A program made the translations under genes and the position numbers. This document shows, piece after piece, positions 52,921-61,142 of a DNA stretch of 64,000 nucleotides. The DNA lies in assembly GCA_964441505.1 (NCBI GenBank), contig CAYTUV010000013.1, positions 1 to 64,000 of the forward strand, in the 5' to 3' direction. Numbering within the stretch: the first letter of the stretch is position 1; each line of letters starts with the position of its first letter. The notes under the pieces are model-generated. The model searched no databases, was not told the DNA's origin, and worked only from the letters and a program-made list of their open reading frames with translations. The stretch is from Fen-1258 sp964441505 (GTDB lineage Bacteria > Bacteroidota > Ignavibacteria > Ignavibacteriales > Melioribacteraceae).

Positions 52921-54732
52921 TTAATATGTCAATCCGAATCCGTAAGGAAATAACGGATCGTAATTAGCATCACCCAAATTGATCGGAATCTGCTGCATAT
53001 TTTTTGGCCATGAGTGAGGAAGTTTTCCGACCGGTTTGAAATCTCCAAAGAGCACATCGGCAACACCCTGACCTTCCGTTCCCGGCAGCCATGCGACAAT
53101 AAAAGCTTTACTGCTATTTAAACTTGGTTCAATCAGCATTGGTCTGCCCGAAAGGAGAATTACTACAACCGGAACTCCCGAAGCTTTTGCTTTTTCGATT
53201 GCATCAACATCTTCTTTAGCGAGACTCAAATCTTCACGGTCACCAAACATTTCCGCGTACGGAGTTTCTCCTACAACTACAACGCAAACATCTGCGCCTT
53301 CTGCACCTGATCCATCGGTTGATGTTGTAACTTTAGTACTACTTGAAACAGTGTTTTTTATTGCTTGCAAAATTGTTGTACCGCCGTTTATCACGTTTCC
53401 GCTTTTGCTTTGCCAGATGATTGTCCAGCCGCCGCATTGATTGCCGATATCATCGGCGCTCTTGCCTGTAACATGAATTCTTTTCATTTCTTTGGAAAGC
53501 GGTAATACCTTATCCTCATTCTTCAGGATAACGAGAGATTGACGGACTGCATCTCGTGCAACTTCTCTGTGTTCTTTTGAACCGACCTTTGCAGTAAGAT
53601 TCTTATCGGTCATCGGATTATCAAAAAGTCCCAATTCAAATTTTACTTTCAATATTCTTTGAACCGCATCATCAATTCTGCTCAGCGGTATTTTATTTTC
53701 ATTTACAAGTTCTTTTAAAAACGTAATAAATTCTACGTAATTGTTATTCTGACCGGGAGCGTTTGGAATCATTGCCATATCAAGACCGGCATTAATCGAT
53801 TTTTCGATAGCGTTTTTATAATCTTTGTCTAATTGATCTATCCCCTGCCAGTCGGAAACCAAAAATCCCTTGAAGCCGAGTTCCCCTTTCAAAACATCTG
53901 TTAACAAATATTTTTGTCCGTGTAATTTTTCTCCGTTCCAACTGTTGTAAGAAACCATGATCGATTTGGCGCCGGCTTTTATTCCTTCGACATAACCGGG
54001 CAAATGGATTTTACGGAGAGTAGCTTCATCAACTTCCGTATTGCCTTGATCTTTTCCTATAGTAGTACCGCCGTCACCAACATAATGCTTCACACATGCA
54101 AGCACTGAATTTTTATCAGAGAGATCCTTTCCCTGCATTCCTTTAACATACGCTGCGCCCAATACTTTTACCAGATCCGGATTTTCTCCAAAACTTTCAT
54201 ATGTTCTTCCCCATCTTTCGTTACGGGCAACAGCAACACATGGCGCAAAATCCCATTGCATTCCGGTACCTTTAATTTCTGTTGCCGTAACCGCTGCTAC
54301 CTGCTCAATAAGTTTAGGATTACGTGTTGCGCCTAATCCGATATTGTGCGGAAATATTGTAGCGCCGTCAACATTGTTATGACCATGAACAGCATCAATT
54401 CCCCAAATAATTGGAATATTCAGACGTGTTTTTAAAGCGATGTTCTGATATTTATCATAAAGTTCCGCCCAACCTTTTGCCGTAATATCTTCAGGCTCAG
54501 AATTACCTCCGCATAAGATAGAACCAAGAGAATATTTCGCAATATCTTTCACATTTTTTTTGATAGCGTCATAATCCACCTGAGTCATCTGGCCGATTTT
54601 TTCATCAAGCGTCATTTGAGAAAGAAGCGCCTTTACTTTTTTATCTATTGATTTTTCTTTGTCGGTTTGAGCGTTAGTCATAATTGCGCCTGTTAATAGC
54701 ATGACTGCAAGAAGAAAAATATTTGTTTTCAT
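52921..54732 (-). CDS. GH3 exo-beta-glucanase (ExoI/plant-type), first tandem copy
   Basis: 603 residues with signal peptide ending MTNAQ. GH3 of the barley ExoI type: MTLDEKIGQMTQVD, WGIDAVHGHNNVDGATIFPHNIGLGATRN, nucleophile D294 in LVSDWQGIDQ, acid/base region VVVGETPYAEMFGDRE, LPGTEGQGVADVLFGDFKPVGKLPHSWPK, ending FPYGFGLTY with no FN3 tail. These enzymes release glucose from beta-1,3, 1,4 or mixed glucans. Very like its neighbour at 54791; the two are a tandem duplication. Probably periplasmic. Confidence 0.92.
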   Translation of the reverse strand: MKTNIFLLAVMLLTGAIMTNAQTDKEKSIDKKVKALLSQMTLDEKIGQMTQVDYDAIKKNVKDIAKYSLGSILCGGNSEPEDITAKGWAELYDKYQNIALKTRLNIPIIWGIDAVHGHNNVDGATIFPHNIGLGATRNPKLIEQVAAVTATEIKGTGMQWDFAPCVAVARNERWGRTYESFGENPDLVKVLGAAYVKGMQGKDLSDKNSVLACVKHYVGDGGTTIGKDQGNTEVDEATLRKIHLPGYVEGIKAGAKSIMVSYNSWNGEKLHGQKYLLTDVLKGELGFKGFLVSDWQGIDQLDKDYKNAIEKSINAGLDMAMIPNAPGQNNNYVEFITFLKELVNENKIPLSRIDDAVQRILKVKFELGLFDNPMTDKNLTAKVGSKEHREVARDAVRQSLVILKNEDKVLPLSKEMKRIHVTGKSADDIGNQCGGWTIIWQSKSGNVINGGTTILQAIKNTVSSSTKVTTSTDGSGAEGADVCVVVVGETPYAEMFGDREDLSLAKEDVDAIEKAKASGVPVVVILLSGRPMLIEPSLNSSKAFIVAWLPGTEGQGVADVLFGDFKPVGKLPHSWPKNMQQIPINLGDANYDPLFPYGFGLTY

Positions 54733-54790
54733 TTCTGCCCTTTAAAGATTGTTGAGTAATATTTTTATTATCATTGAAATAAGCATGCAT

Positions 54791-56593
54791 TTAATATGTC
54801 AATCCAAATCCGAAAGCAAAGAGCGGATCATAATTGGAGTCACCTGAGTTAATCGGAACCTGCGACATTGATCTCGGCCATGAATGAGGCAGCTTTCCAG
54901 TCGGTTTATAGTCACCAAACAGAACATCGGTTATACCATCTCCTTCTGTCCCTGGCAGCCATGCGGCAATCAACGCATTGCTGTTATTTAATACATTTCC
55001 AAGTATCATGGGTCTTCCCGAAATCAGGATTGTTACGAAGGGGATTCCGGCAGATTTCAAATTATTTATAATAGTTTGGTCACTGATCGATAAATTCAAA
55101 TCGCTTCTATCGCCGGATCCTTCTGCATAAGGTTTTTCTCCAATTACAACTATTCCGAAATCGTATCCGCTCGCGCCGTTTCCGTCTGAAGAATATGATA
55201 CCAGCGTAGTGGGCGTTACTGCTTTTTTAACCGCCTGCAGAATTGTTGTACCCTGTGTAATGTTTCCTTCACTTCCCTGCCAGCTGATAGTCCAGCCGCC
55301 GCATTGAATACCTATGTCATCGGCAACCTTACCGGCAACAAATATTTTTGACGCATTTTTTTTGAGAGGCAGAAGATTATTCTCGTTTTTCAAAAGTACA
55401 AGTGATTGGCGCACCGCATCACGTGCTACTGCACGGTGTTCTGCAGAACCAACGTTAGGAATCAGAGTGCGGTCGGAGTAAGGGTGATCAAATAATCCCA
55501 TCTGAAATTTTATTTTCAATATTCTTCGAACAGCATCATCAATCCGGCTCAGTGGAATTTTATTTGATGCAACAAGTTGTTTCACCGCTGCAAAAAATGT
55601 TTTGTAATCATACGGCAGCATCACCATATCAATTCCGGCATTGATGGCATTTTGTACACGTGTATTATAGTCACCAGGGAGCTGATCAATTCCGCTCCAA
55701 TCGCTAACTACAAATCCTTTGAAGTTCAATTCTCCTTTAAGAACATCGGTAATCCAATAGTAACTTCCGTGCATCTTCTGACCGTTGATACTGCTGAAAG
55801 AGATCATCACACTTCCAACACCGGCTTTAACTGCGTAATCATAACCCGGCAAATGAATTCTTCTTATATCAGATTCACCAACCTGAACATCACCCTGATC
55901 TTTTCCGTCCTTAGTTGCACCGTCGCCTATAAAATGTTTTGCGCATGCAAGAATGGATGTGTTCGAACTTCCAAATGTTTTTAATTGAAATCCTTCAACG
56001 GCTGCCTGAGACATCAGTTTGGTTAGGTCGGCAGTTTCTCCGAATCCTTCGTAAGTTCGTCCCCATCTTTCGTTTTGCGGAACTGCTATGCACGGGGCAA
56101 ATGTCCAATCAATTCCGGTAGCCGCAACTTCTACGGCAGCCGCCCGCGCAACATTATAAACAAGATTGATATTCCGTGTTGCACCCAAACCAATATTGTG
56201 CGGAAAAATTGTAGTTCCGTAAACATTATTGTTTCCATGAACTGCATCTATTCCGTAGATGAGCGGAATCTTTAATTTTGTTTTTAGCGCGTATCCCTGA
56301 AATGAATCGTAGAGATCTGCCCAGCCAGCGGTTGTGTTATTGCCCGGGGAAGATCCGCCCCCGCTTAGAACCGAACCTATAAAATAATTTGTGATGTCCT
56401 GAGGATTATTAACTACCGCCGCACGGTCCACCTGAATCATCTGCCCGATCTTTTCATCAAGCGACATACTTGACAAAAGTTCATCCGCATTTTTATCATT
56501 TGGTAAAACCTCAACGAGGGAATCTTCTTTTGAACAGGAAAGAATTAAAGTGATCAGGATTAAAAACGGTATAACAAAGAGTTTTTTATTCAT
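54791..56593 (-). CDS. GH3 exo-beta-glucanase (ExoI type), second tandem copy, lipoprotein
   Basis: 600 residues. Same domain plan as the previous gene (MSLDEKIGQMIQVDRA, YGIDAVHGNNNVYGTTIFPHNIG, VVSDWSGIDQLPGD, GEKPYAEGSGDRSDL, GKLPHSWPRSMSQVP, FGFGLTY). It differs at the N-terminus, which is a lipoprotein signal (FLILITLILSC, then SKED). So the pair would place the same activity as a soluble and as a membrane-anchored enzyme. 58-bp gap between copies. No strong Shine-Dalgarno before this ATG. Confidence 0.92.
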   Translation of the reverse strand: MNKKLFVIPFLILITLILSCSKEDSLVEVLPNDKNADELLSSMSLDEKIGQMIQVDRAAVVNNPQDITNYFIGSVLSGGGSSPGNNTTAGWADLYDSFQGYALKTKLKIPLIYGIDAVHGNNNVYGTTIFPHNIGLGATRNINLVYNVARAAAVEVAATGIDWTFAPCIAVPQNERWGRTYEGFGETADLTKLMSQAAVEGFQLKTFGSSNTSILACAKHFIGDGATKDGKDQGDVQVGESDIRRIHLPGYDYAVKAGVGSVMISFSSINGQKMHGSYYWITDVLKGELNFKGFVVSDWSGIDQLPGDYNTRVQNAINAGIDMVMLPYDYKTFFAAVKQLVASNKIPLSRIDDAVRRILKIKFQMGLFDHPYSDRTLIPNVGSAEHRAVARDAVRQSLVLLKNENNLLPLKKNASKIFVAGKVADDIGIQCGGWTISWQGSEGNITQGTTILQAVKKAVTPTTLVSYSSDGNGASGYDFGIVVIGEKPYAEGSGDRSDLNLSISDQTIINNLKSAGIPFVTILISGRPMILGNVLNNSNALIAAWLPGTEGDGITDVLFGDYKPTGKLPHSWPRSMSQVPINSGDSNYDPLFAFGFGLTY

Positions 56594-56710
56594 TTAAAGA
56601 AATTCCAAAATGCCGGAAAGGTCTGTCAATACCTGAATTGATTTTGAGCAGATCATTCCGGTTTAATATTCATTGAACAGCTTAACTGCTGCTCATCAGC
56701 GAAATAAATT

Positions 56711-57673
56711 TTATCTTTTTTTCAATTCATTCCATATTAAAGCACTTGCCCCAAGAACAGCCGCATGAGCACCCGGTAATGCAGATGGAAGAAGTTTAAC
56801 TTTGTTTTTGAAAATGTTCAGCATGTATTCTTCCATGTACCTCTTTGCTGGTACAAATATTAAATCACCGGCGAGAGCCAATCCACCGAAAAGAATTATT
56901 GCATCGGGACTTAAGTGAGCAACGGAATCTGCAAGTTTGAGACCAAGAATTTTTGCTGTGTAGTCAAAAGCGTCGAGAGCAAGCTCATCGCCGCTGTTTG
57001 CCGCATCGGCAATATCTTTGGCTGTAAGCTGATTAAAACTAATGTTCCTTAATTCACTGGGAGTATTTGTCGTACCAATCAATTCATAAACTGTGCGTCG
57101 TATACCGGAAGCAGAAGCGTAAGTTTCAAGACAACCTTTTCTTCCGCAGCCGCACTCTCTTCCTTCAGGATCAACTATAGTATGACCGATCTCTCCGGCG
57201 AATCCATCGGCGCCGTAGACCAATTGACTGTTAACAACAATACCGCTGCCGAGACCTGTACCGAGAGTAATAACAATAAAATCTTTCATTCCTTTTGCGG
57301 CACCGAAAATCATCTCTCCGATTGCCGCGGCGTTCGCATCGTTTGTAATTGCTGATGGCAGCGGAGAATATTTTTTTACTATTTCTAATACATTTACTAC
57401 CCCCCAATTTAAATTTGGAGGAAGTTCCACCGTACCTTTGTAATAATTCGCATTGGGGGCGCCAATTCCAACTCCTATCAATTCGTGATCATCAGAATAT
57501 TTTTTGAAATCATCGTAGATCTTCTTAAACAGTCTGTTAAATAATTGATCTGCATCCTGATCTGCATGCGTCAGGATTGATGATTCGTAAATGCACTGAC
57601 CTGCTTCATCAACAAAACCAAACACAGTATTGGTGCCGCCTACATCAATTCCTATTGCAACTTTTTTCTTCAT
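56711..57673 (-). CDS. ROK-family glucokinase
   Basis: 320 residues. ATP motif IGIDVGGTNTVFGFVD, GVGIGAPNANYYKG, TNDANAAAIGE, ITLGTGLGSG, EIGHTIVDPEG and zinc motif CGCGRKGCLE. The lack of a DNA-binding N-terminus marks it as a kinase rather than a ROK repressor. It phosphorylates glucose released from glucan. It begins 2 bp after the stop of the sugar transporter, so carrier and kinase are coupled. Confidence 0.92.
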   Translation of the reverse strand: MKKKVAIGIDVGGTNTVFGFVDEAGQCIYESSILTHADQDADQLFNRLFKKIYDDFKKYSDDHELIGVGIGAPNANYYKGTVELPPNLNWGVVNVLEIVKKYSPLPSAITNDANAAAIGEMIFGAAKGMKDFIVITLGTGLGSGIVVNSQLVYGADGFAGEIGHTIVDPEGRECGCGRKGCLETYASASGIRRTVYELIGTTNTPSELRNISFNQLTAKDIADAANSGDELALDAFDYTAKILGLKLADSVAHLSPDAIILFGGLALAGDLIFVPAKRYMEEYMLNIFKNKVKLLPSALPGAHAAVLGASALIWNELKKR

Positions 57674-57675
57674 AT

Positions 57676-58995
57676 TTAAGCCTTTGCAGTAATATATGAT
57701 GGTTTATGTCCTTTGAGTCCGTAATAAGCTATATAGATGTAACACAGTACCGGAATAAAAAACGCATGATGAATACCGATAGTATCCGCAAAGTAACCCT
57801 GAACCACTGGAAGAATTGCACCACCCACAATTGCGGTACAAAGAATTCCGGAGGCTTGGCCGGTATGTTTGCCAAGTCCGTCAATTGCAAGTGTGAAAAT
57901 TGTGGGAAACATTATAGAATTGAAAAGTCCAACTGCAAGAATTGCCCACATTGCCACCTGACCGAATGTCAGCATTGAAATAATCACAAGAATGCCGGCA
58001 ACTAATGCATTGAATGCCAGAACTTTTCCGGGATTAATTTTCCTTTGAACTGCAGATCCGATAAATCTTCCAATCATAGCTCCACCCCAATAGAAGGATA
58101 CAAATTTACCTGCATCGGCTTCATGTAAACCAGCTATGAATGGCTGACCGATATAGTTAACAAGAAAACTTCCGATAGAAACCTCACCGCCTACATAAAC
58201 AAAAATTGCTATTGCCCCAAGAACTAAATGTTTATAACCCCATGCACTTTTATGCATGTCATGATAATTCACACCGTCATCGCCGCTTGCCATAATATCT
58301 CCCGCTTCAATTTTTGGCAGCTTGATGATTGCAAAGATCGCAGCAATAACAAATAATGCTGCAGCTAATCCAAGATATGGAACTTGAACTGCGCCGGCTT
58401 CTGCCAATTTATATGCAGAAATTTGATCGGGACTCATTGTTTTAAAATCTTCAACTGTCTTCACAGCAATAGAAAGAATTATCAGTGCGCCAAAGTATGG
58501 TGCAATTGTAGTTCCAAGTGAGTTAAATGCTTGAGTAAGATTTAATCTGCTGGATGCCGTTTCGGGTTTGCCGAGAATTGCAACGTAAGGATTTGCTGCT
58601 ACTTGTAGAATTGTGATACCTGCTGCCAACACGAACAATGCACCTAGAAACATTGCATAAGACTGCATACTTGCTGCCGGATAAAATAATAAACATCCGA
58701 TCCCTGCAGTTATTAATCCGATTACTATTCCGCTCTTATACCCAATTTTTTCTACAAGAATTCCTGCCGGCAGAGAAACAATTGCATAAGCAGTAAAAAA
58801 ACTGAATTGAATCAGCATCACTTGTGTATAGTTTAAAGTGAAAACTGCTTTGAGATGAGGAATTAAAATATCGTTCAGGCAAGTAATAAAACCCCACATA
58901 AAAAATAACGATGTAAGAACTGTTAGTGCGAAGTTATAATTTTGCCCGCCGTTAACAGCTTTTGCATTCGATGTAGTTGGTGCAGAAGAAGCCAT
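57676..58995 (-). CDS. FucP/GluP-type glucose/galactose MFS transporter
   Basis: 439 residues with 12 hydrophobic segments. LTSLFFMWGFITCLNDILIPHLK, NYTQVMLIQFSFFTAYAIVSLPAG and QVAANPYVAILGKPETASSRLNLTQAFNSLGTTIAPYFG are the typical FHS (fucose-hexose:H+ symporter) motifs. Imports glucose or a related hexose across the inner membrane. A good AAGGAG lies before the ATG. It precedes the ROK kinase gene and follows the GH16 gene, matching uptake of the product of the glucanases. Confidence 0.93.
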   Translation of the reverse strand: MASSAPTTSNAKAVNGGQNYNFALTVLTSLFFMWGFITCLNDILIPHLKAVFTLNYTQVMLIQFSFFTAYAIVSLPAGILVEKIGYKSGIVIGLITAGIGCLLFYPAASMQSYAMFLGALFVLAAGITILQVAANPYVAILGKPETASSRLNLTQAFNSLGTTIAPYFGALIILSIAVKTVEDFKTMSPDQISAYKLAEAGAVQVPYLGLAAALFVIAAIFAIIKLPKIEAGDIMASGDDGVNYHDMHKSAWGYKHLVLGAIAIFVYVGGEVSIGSFLVNYIGQPFIAGLHEADAGKFVSFYWGGAMIGRFIGSAVQRKINPGKVLAFNALVAGILVIISMLTFGQVAMWAILAVGLFNSIMFPTIFTLAIDGLGKHTGQASGILCTAIVGGAILPVVQGYFADTIGIHHAFFIPVLCYIYIAYYGLKGHKPSYITAKA

Positions 58996-59024
58996 TTATT
59001 TCTCCTTATTGGTTATATCCAAAT

Positions 59025-60839
59025 TTATTTTAACAGTAACATTTTTCTTGTGAGTGCGTAATTATTTTTCCGCAAAGTATAGAAGTAAACTCCTGAGCCC
59101 AATTCAGAATTTAGAATTGAGAATTTAGAATTATAAATTCCGGCATGTTGTTCTTCATTTACAAGAGTTGCAATTTCAGAACCGAGCGAATCAAAAACTT
59201 TTAGTGTTACAAAACTGTCAACCGATAACTGATAACTAATAACGGTACTTGGATTGAACGGGTTAGGGTAATTCTGTTCGAGTTTGAATTCGTTAGGAAC
59301 AATTACACCATTTTTAACACCCGTTGGTGCGATAGGTTCAATTATGATTCCATTAAGAAGTGGTCTTTCAATCTGAGCAGCAAAATGAATGTCCAGCAGA
59401 TAGTCATTGACTTCGACATTATCTATTATTTTTTCCAAAGCGGCTTTTGCGCCTACTTCCTTAAAAATATCAAATTCTTTAATAACAGGATTACCCTGAA
59501 GATAAACATCAAATACTCTTTTGCCGGCTGAGTTGTAATAATTTTCTGCGAATAATAATTTAATCCTGTACCTGCCGTTAGGTATACGAACAATATATTT
59601 TGCCAGTCCGTTAATTTCTGTTTGATAAATACTATCATCCGTTGTTCCGATGATTTCATCAGTAAATGGTCCGCCTTTCGATCCTTCCATAAAACCGTAT
59701 TCTGAACTATCGGTGACAAATTCATTATCGGCTATAAAATCTTTATAACCAGTTCCTCCCACATTAATCTTTAGCGGGAAAATAAATTTCTTAGTAATCT
59801 TTAATGGCCGCAGATGAATATCTGAAGTATTTGCGGGGACGGCCAGATCTTTAATACCTGTTACAATTATATTAGGCGGTAAATTCAGATCCAAGCCGCT
59901 TACCTGCAGCTCCGTTGTTCTCTGATCCTTCAGAAGAGAAGCTTTGCTTACTGTAATTCCGGGAATTAAATAATTGGAAGTTTTTTCTCCACTCGTTTTT
60001 TCAATCATCTCCGAAAAAAATATTTTTATACTAGTCTCGGAATCTGCCCTCGCACTTAGCATTGTCGGTTTTACCTTATCCGTATAGCCGGTAGCAGATT
60101 TTTCCGTCAGGCAAAGGATAAGTTTTCCATCGGCAAAGACAACATTTTCCGGTGCAAAACTGCTTCTGTTTCCGGTGAATCCATGACTTGCTTTTTCCCA
60201 TCTTGTCTCGTCGAACGAATTGAATTCGTCTTTCCAGTCAAACGTAAAATTATTACCTGTTCCGTAGCTGCCGGTGCCGGGTGTGTATCTGTAATAAGAA
60301 GCCCAGTCATAATAACCGAATGCGGGCAGCAGCGCATCATTCCATACGCCGGCCCAGTTTGAATAGATCGGACTCCATATGTTCATCATAAATTTTTGCG
60401 CACGCGTTAAAGTTTTGATATGATCTCCTGTCTGTCTTAACACTTCGGTGCCGTCAATAAACCAGGCAACGTATTCCGGTGTCCATTCAAAGGCGTATGT
60501 GTGATAATCCAATGTGGGACTAAAATTTACGTACTGATGTCTTACATGGTTTCCTTGTCCCGGCGTAATAGTGTTGAACTGAACATCGTTGTTGTAGCGC
60601 CCCATTATTTCAACGTCAATTTCATTCCATTCACTTGTTCCACCGCCGGAGAAATCATTATATGTGAACAAAGAAGTAAGCATTCCTTCTTTTCCCGGTG
60701 CCTTGATACTTGCTTCGAATCTTCCGTATTTAAAAGAATTTTTTGTTCGATACTCCGCTCCCCTTAAAACTAACTGAGCAAGTGAGGATATCTGAAGAAA
60801 TAAAATGAAGAGAGACGTTATGATGATTTTTGTTTTCAA
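59025..60839 (-). CDS. Circularly permuted GH16 beta-glucanase with malectin domain and T9SS sorting domain
   Basis: 604 residues with signal peptide MKTKIIITSLFILF ... SSLAQ; start is TTG. GH16 catalytic motif EIDVEIMG gives E73, D75 and E77. The usual N-terminal strands (DWKDEFNSFDETRWEKASH, NRSSFAPENVVFADGKLIL) come after the active-site half, at about 200-245, so the fold is circularly permuted as in the Fibrobacter succinogenes 1,3-1,4-beta-glucanase. Then an Ig-like linker (KPTMLSARADSET), a malectin domain at about 350-500 (INVGGTGYKDFIADN, YRIKLLFAENYYNSAGKRVFDVYLQG, GIIIEPI), and a T9SS tail (YPNPFNPSTVISYQLSV ... GSGVYFYTLRKN ... RKMLLLK). Secreted endo-glucanase for mixed-linkage or beta-1,3-glucan. 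29 bp upstream of the transporter gene. Confidence 0.88.
   Translation of the reverse strand: MKTKIIITSLFILFLQISSLAQLVLRGAEYRTKNSFKYGRFEASIKAPGKEGMLTSLFTYNDFSGGGTSEWNEIDVEIMGRYNNDVQFNTITPGQGNHVRHQYVNFSPTLDYHTYAFEWTPEYVAWFIDGTEVLRQTGDHIKTLTRAQKFMMNIWSPIYSNWAGVWNDALLPAFGYYDWASYYRYTPGTGSYGTGNNFTFDWKDEFNSFDETRWEKASHGFTGNRSSFAPENVVFADGKLILCLTEKSATGYTDKVKPTMLSARADSETSIKIFFSEMIEKTSGEKTSNYLIPGITVSKASLLKDQRTTELQVSGLDLNLPPNIIVTGIKDLAVPANTSDIHLRPLKITKKFIFPLKINVGGTGYKDFIADNEFVTDSSEYGFMEGSKGGPFTDEIIGTTDDSIYQTEINGLAKYIVRIPNGRYRIKLLFAENYYNSAGKRVFDVYLQGNPVIKEFDIFKEVGAKAALEKIIDNVEVNDYLLDIHFAAQIERPLLNGIIIEPIAPTGVKNGVIVPNEFKLEQNYPNPFNPSTVISYQLSVDSFVTLKVFDSLGSEIATLVNEEQHAGIYNSKFSILNSELGSGVYFYTLRKNNYALTRKMLLLK
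59107..59132. repeat. Direct repeat inside GH16 sorting-domain codons
   Basis: GAATTTAGAATT occurs twice, at 59107-59118 and 59121-59132. On the minus strand it is read in frame as part of SKFSILNSELGSG, in the same loop of the sorting domain that the palindrome fills in the CotH protein. Confidence 0.65.
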
Positions 60840-60940
60840 TTTAATACTGCCCGTAGAAATAGTTTGTCACCGTAAAATTTTACTAACGCAATTCAAATTT
60901 ATAGTCAGAATTAATTTATATCCAATCATTCTCACTTAAG

Positions 60941-61059
60941 GGTACTTCTAAAAACTATCTTTTGTAAATATTTAACGCAGAGAACGCAAAGAAAAAACAA
61001 AGTTCGCAAAGGATATTGTGGCATAGCCATCACTTTGTGAAAGTTTTTAGAATTATCCT
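60941..61059. mobile_element. MITE-like element, copy C
   Basis: 119 bp. Ends GGGTACTTCTAAAAACT (60941-60957) and AGTTTTTAGAATTATCC (61043-61059) are inverted with three mismatches. TTAA flanks both sides (60937-60940, 61060-61063). The core differs from copies A and B but shares CTGCGTT/AACGCAG words (AACGCAGAGAACGCAAAG). It lies upstream of the GH16 gene. With hairpins at 61070-61124 it fills most of the 303-bp gap. Confidence 0.75.
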
Positions 61060-61069
61060 TAATAACACG

Positions 61070-61124
61070 CAGGGTGAGTTAGCTTACTCACCCCGCAATT
61101 GAATCATATGGAGGCACCATATGA
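61070..61124 (-). terminator. Two hairpins after the second PorV-like gene
   Basis: A GC-rich stem (GGGTGAGT ... ACTCACCC, about 61073-61093, with further GC pairs outside) and a perfect TCATATGG / CCATATGA stem (61104-61111 and 61117-61124) lie 19-70 bp past the stop of the PorV-like gene on the minus strand. They are the likely terminator region of that unit; no long T-run follows. Confidence 0.5.
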
Positions 61125-61142
61125 CAAATCGATTATTAATTT

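Noticed and set aside
55577..55984. 135-codon plus-strand open frame
   Set aside because: Antisense to the second ExoI-type GH3 gene; no signal of coding use.
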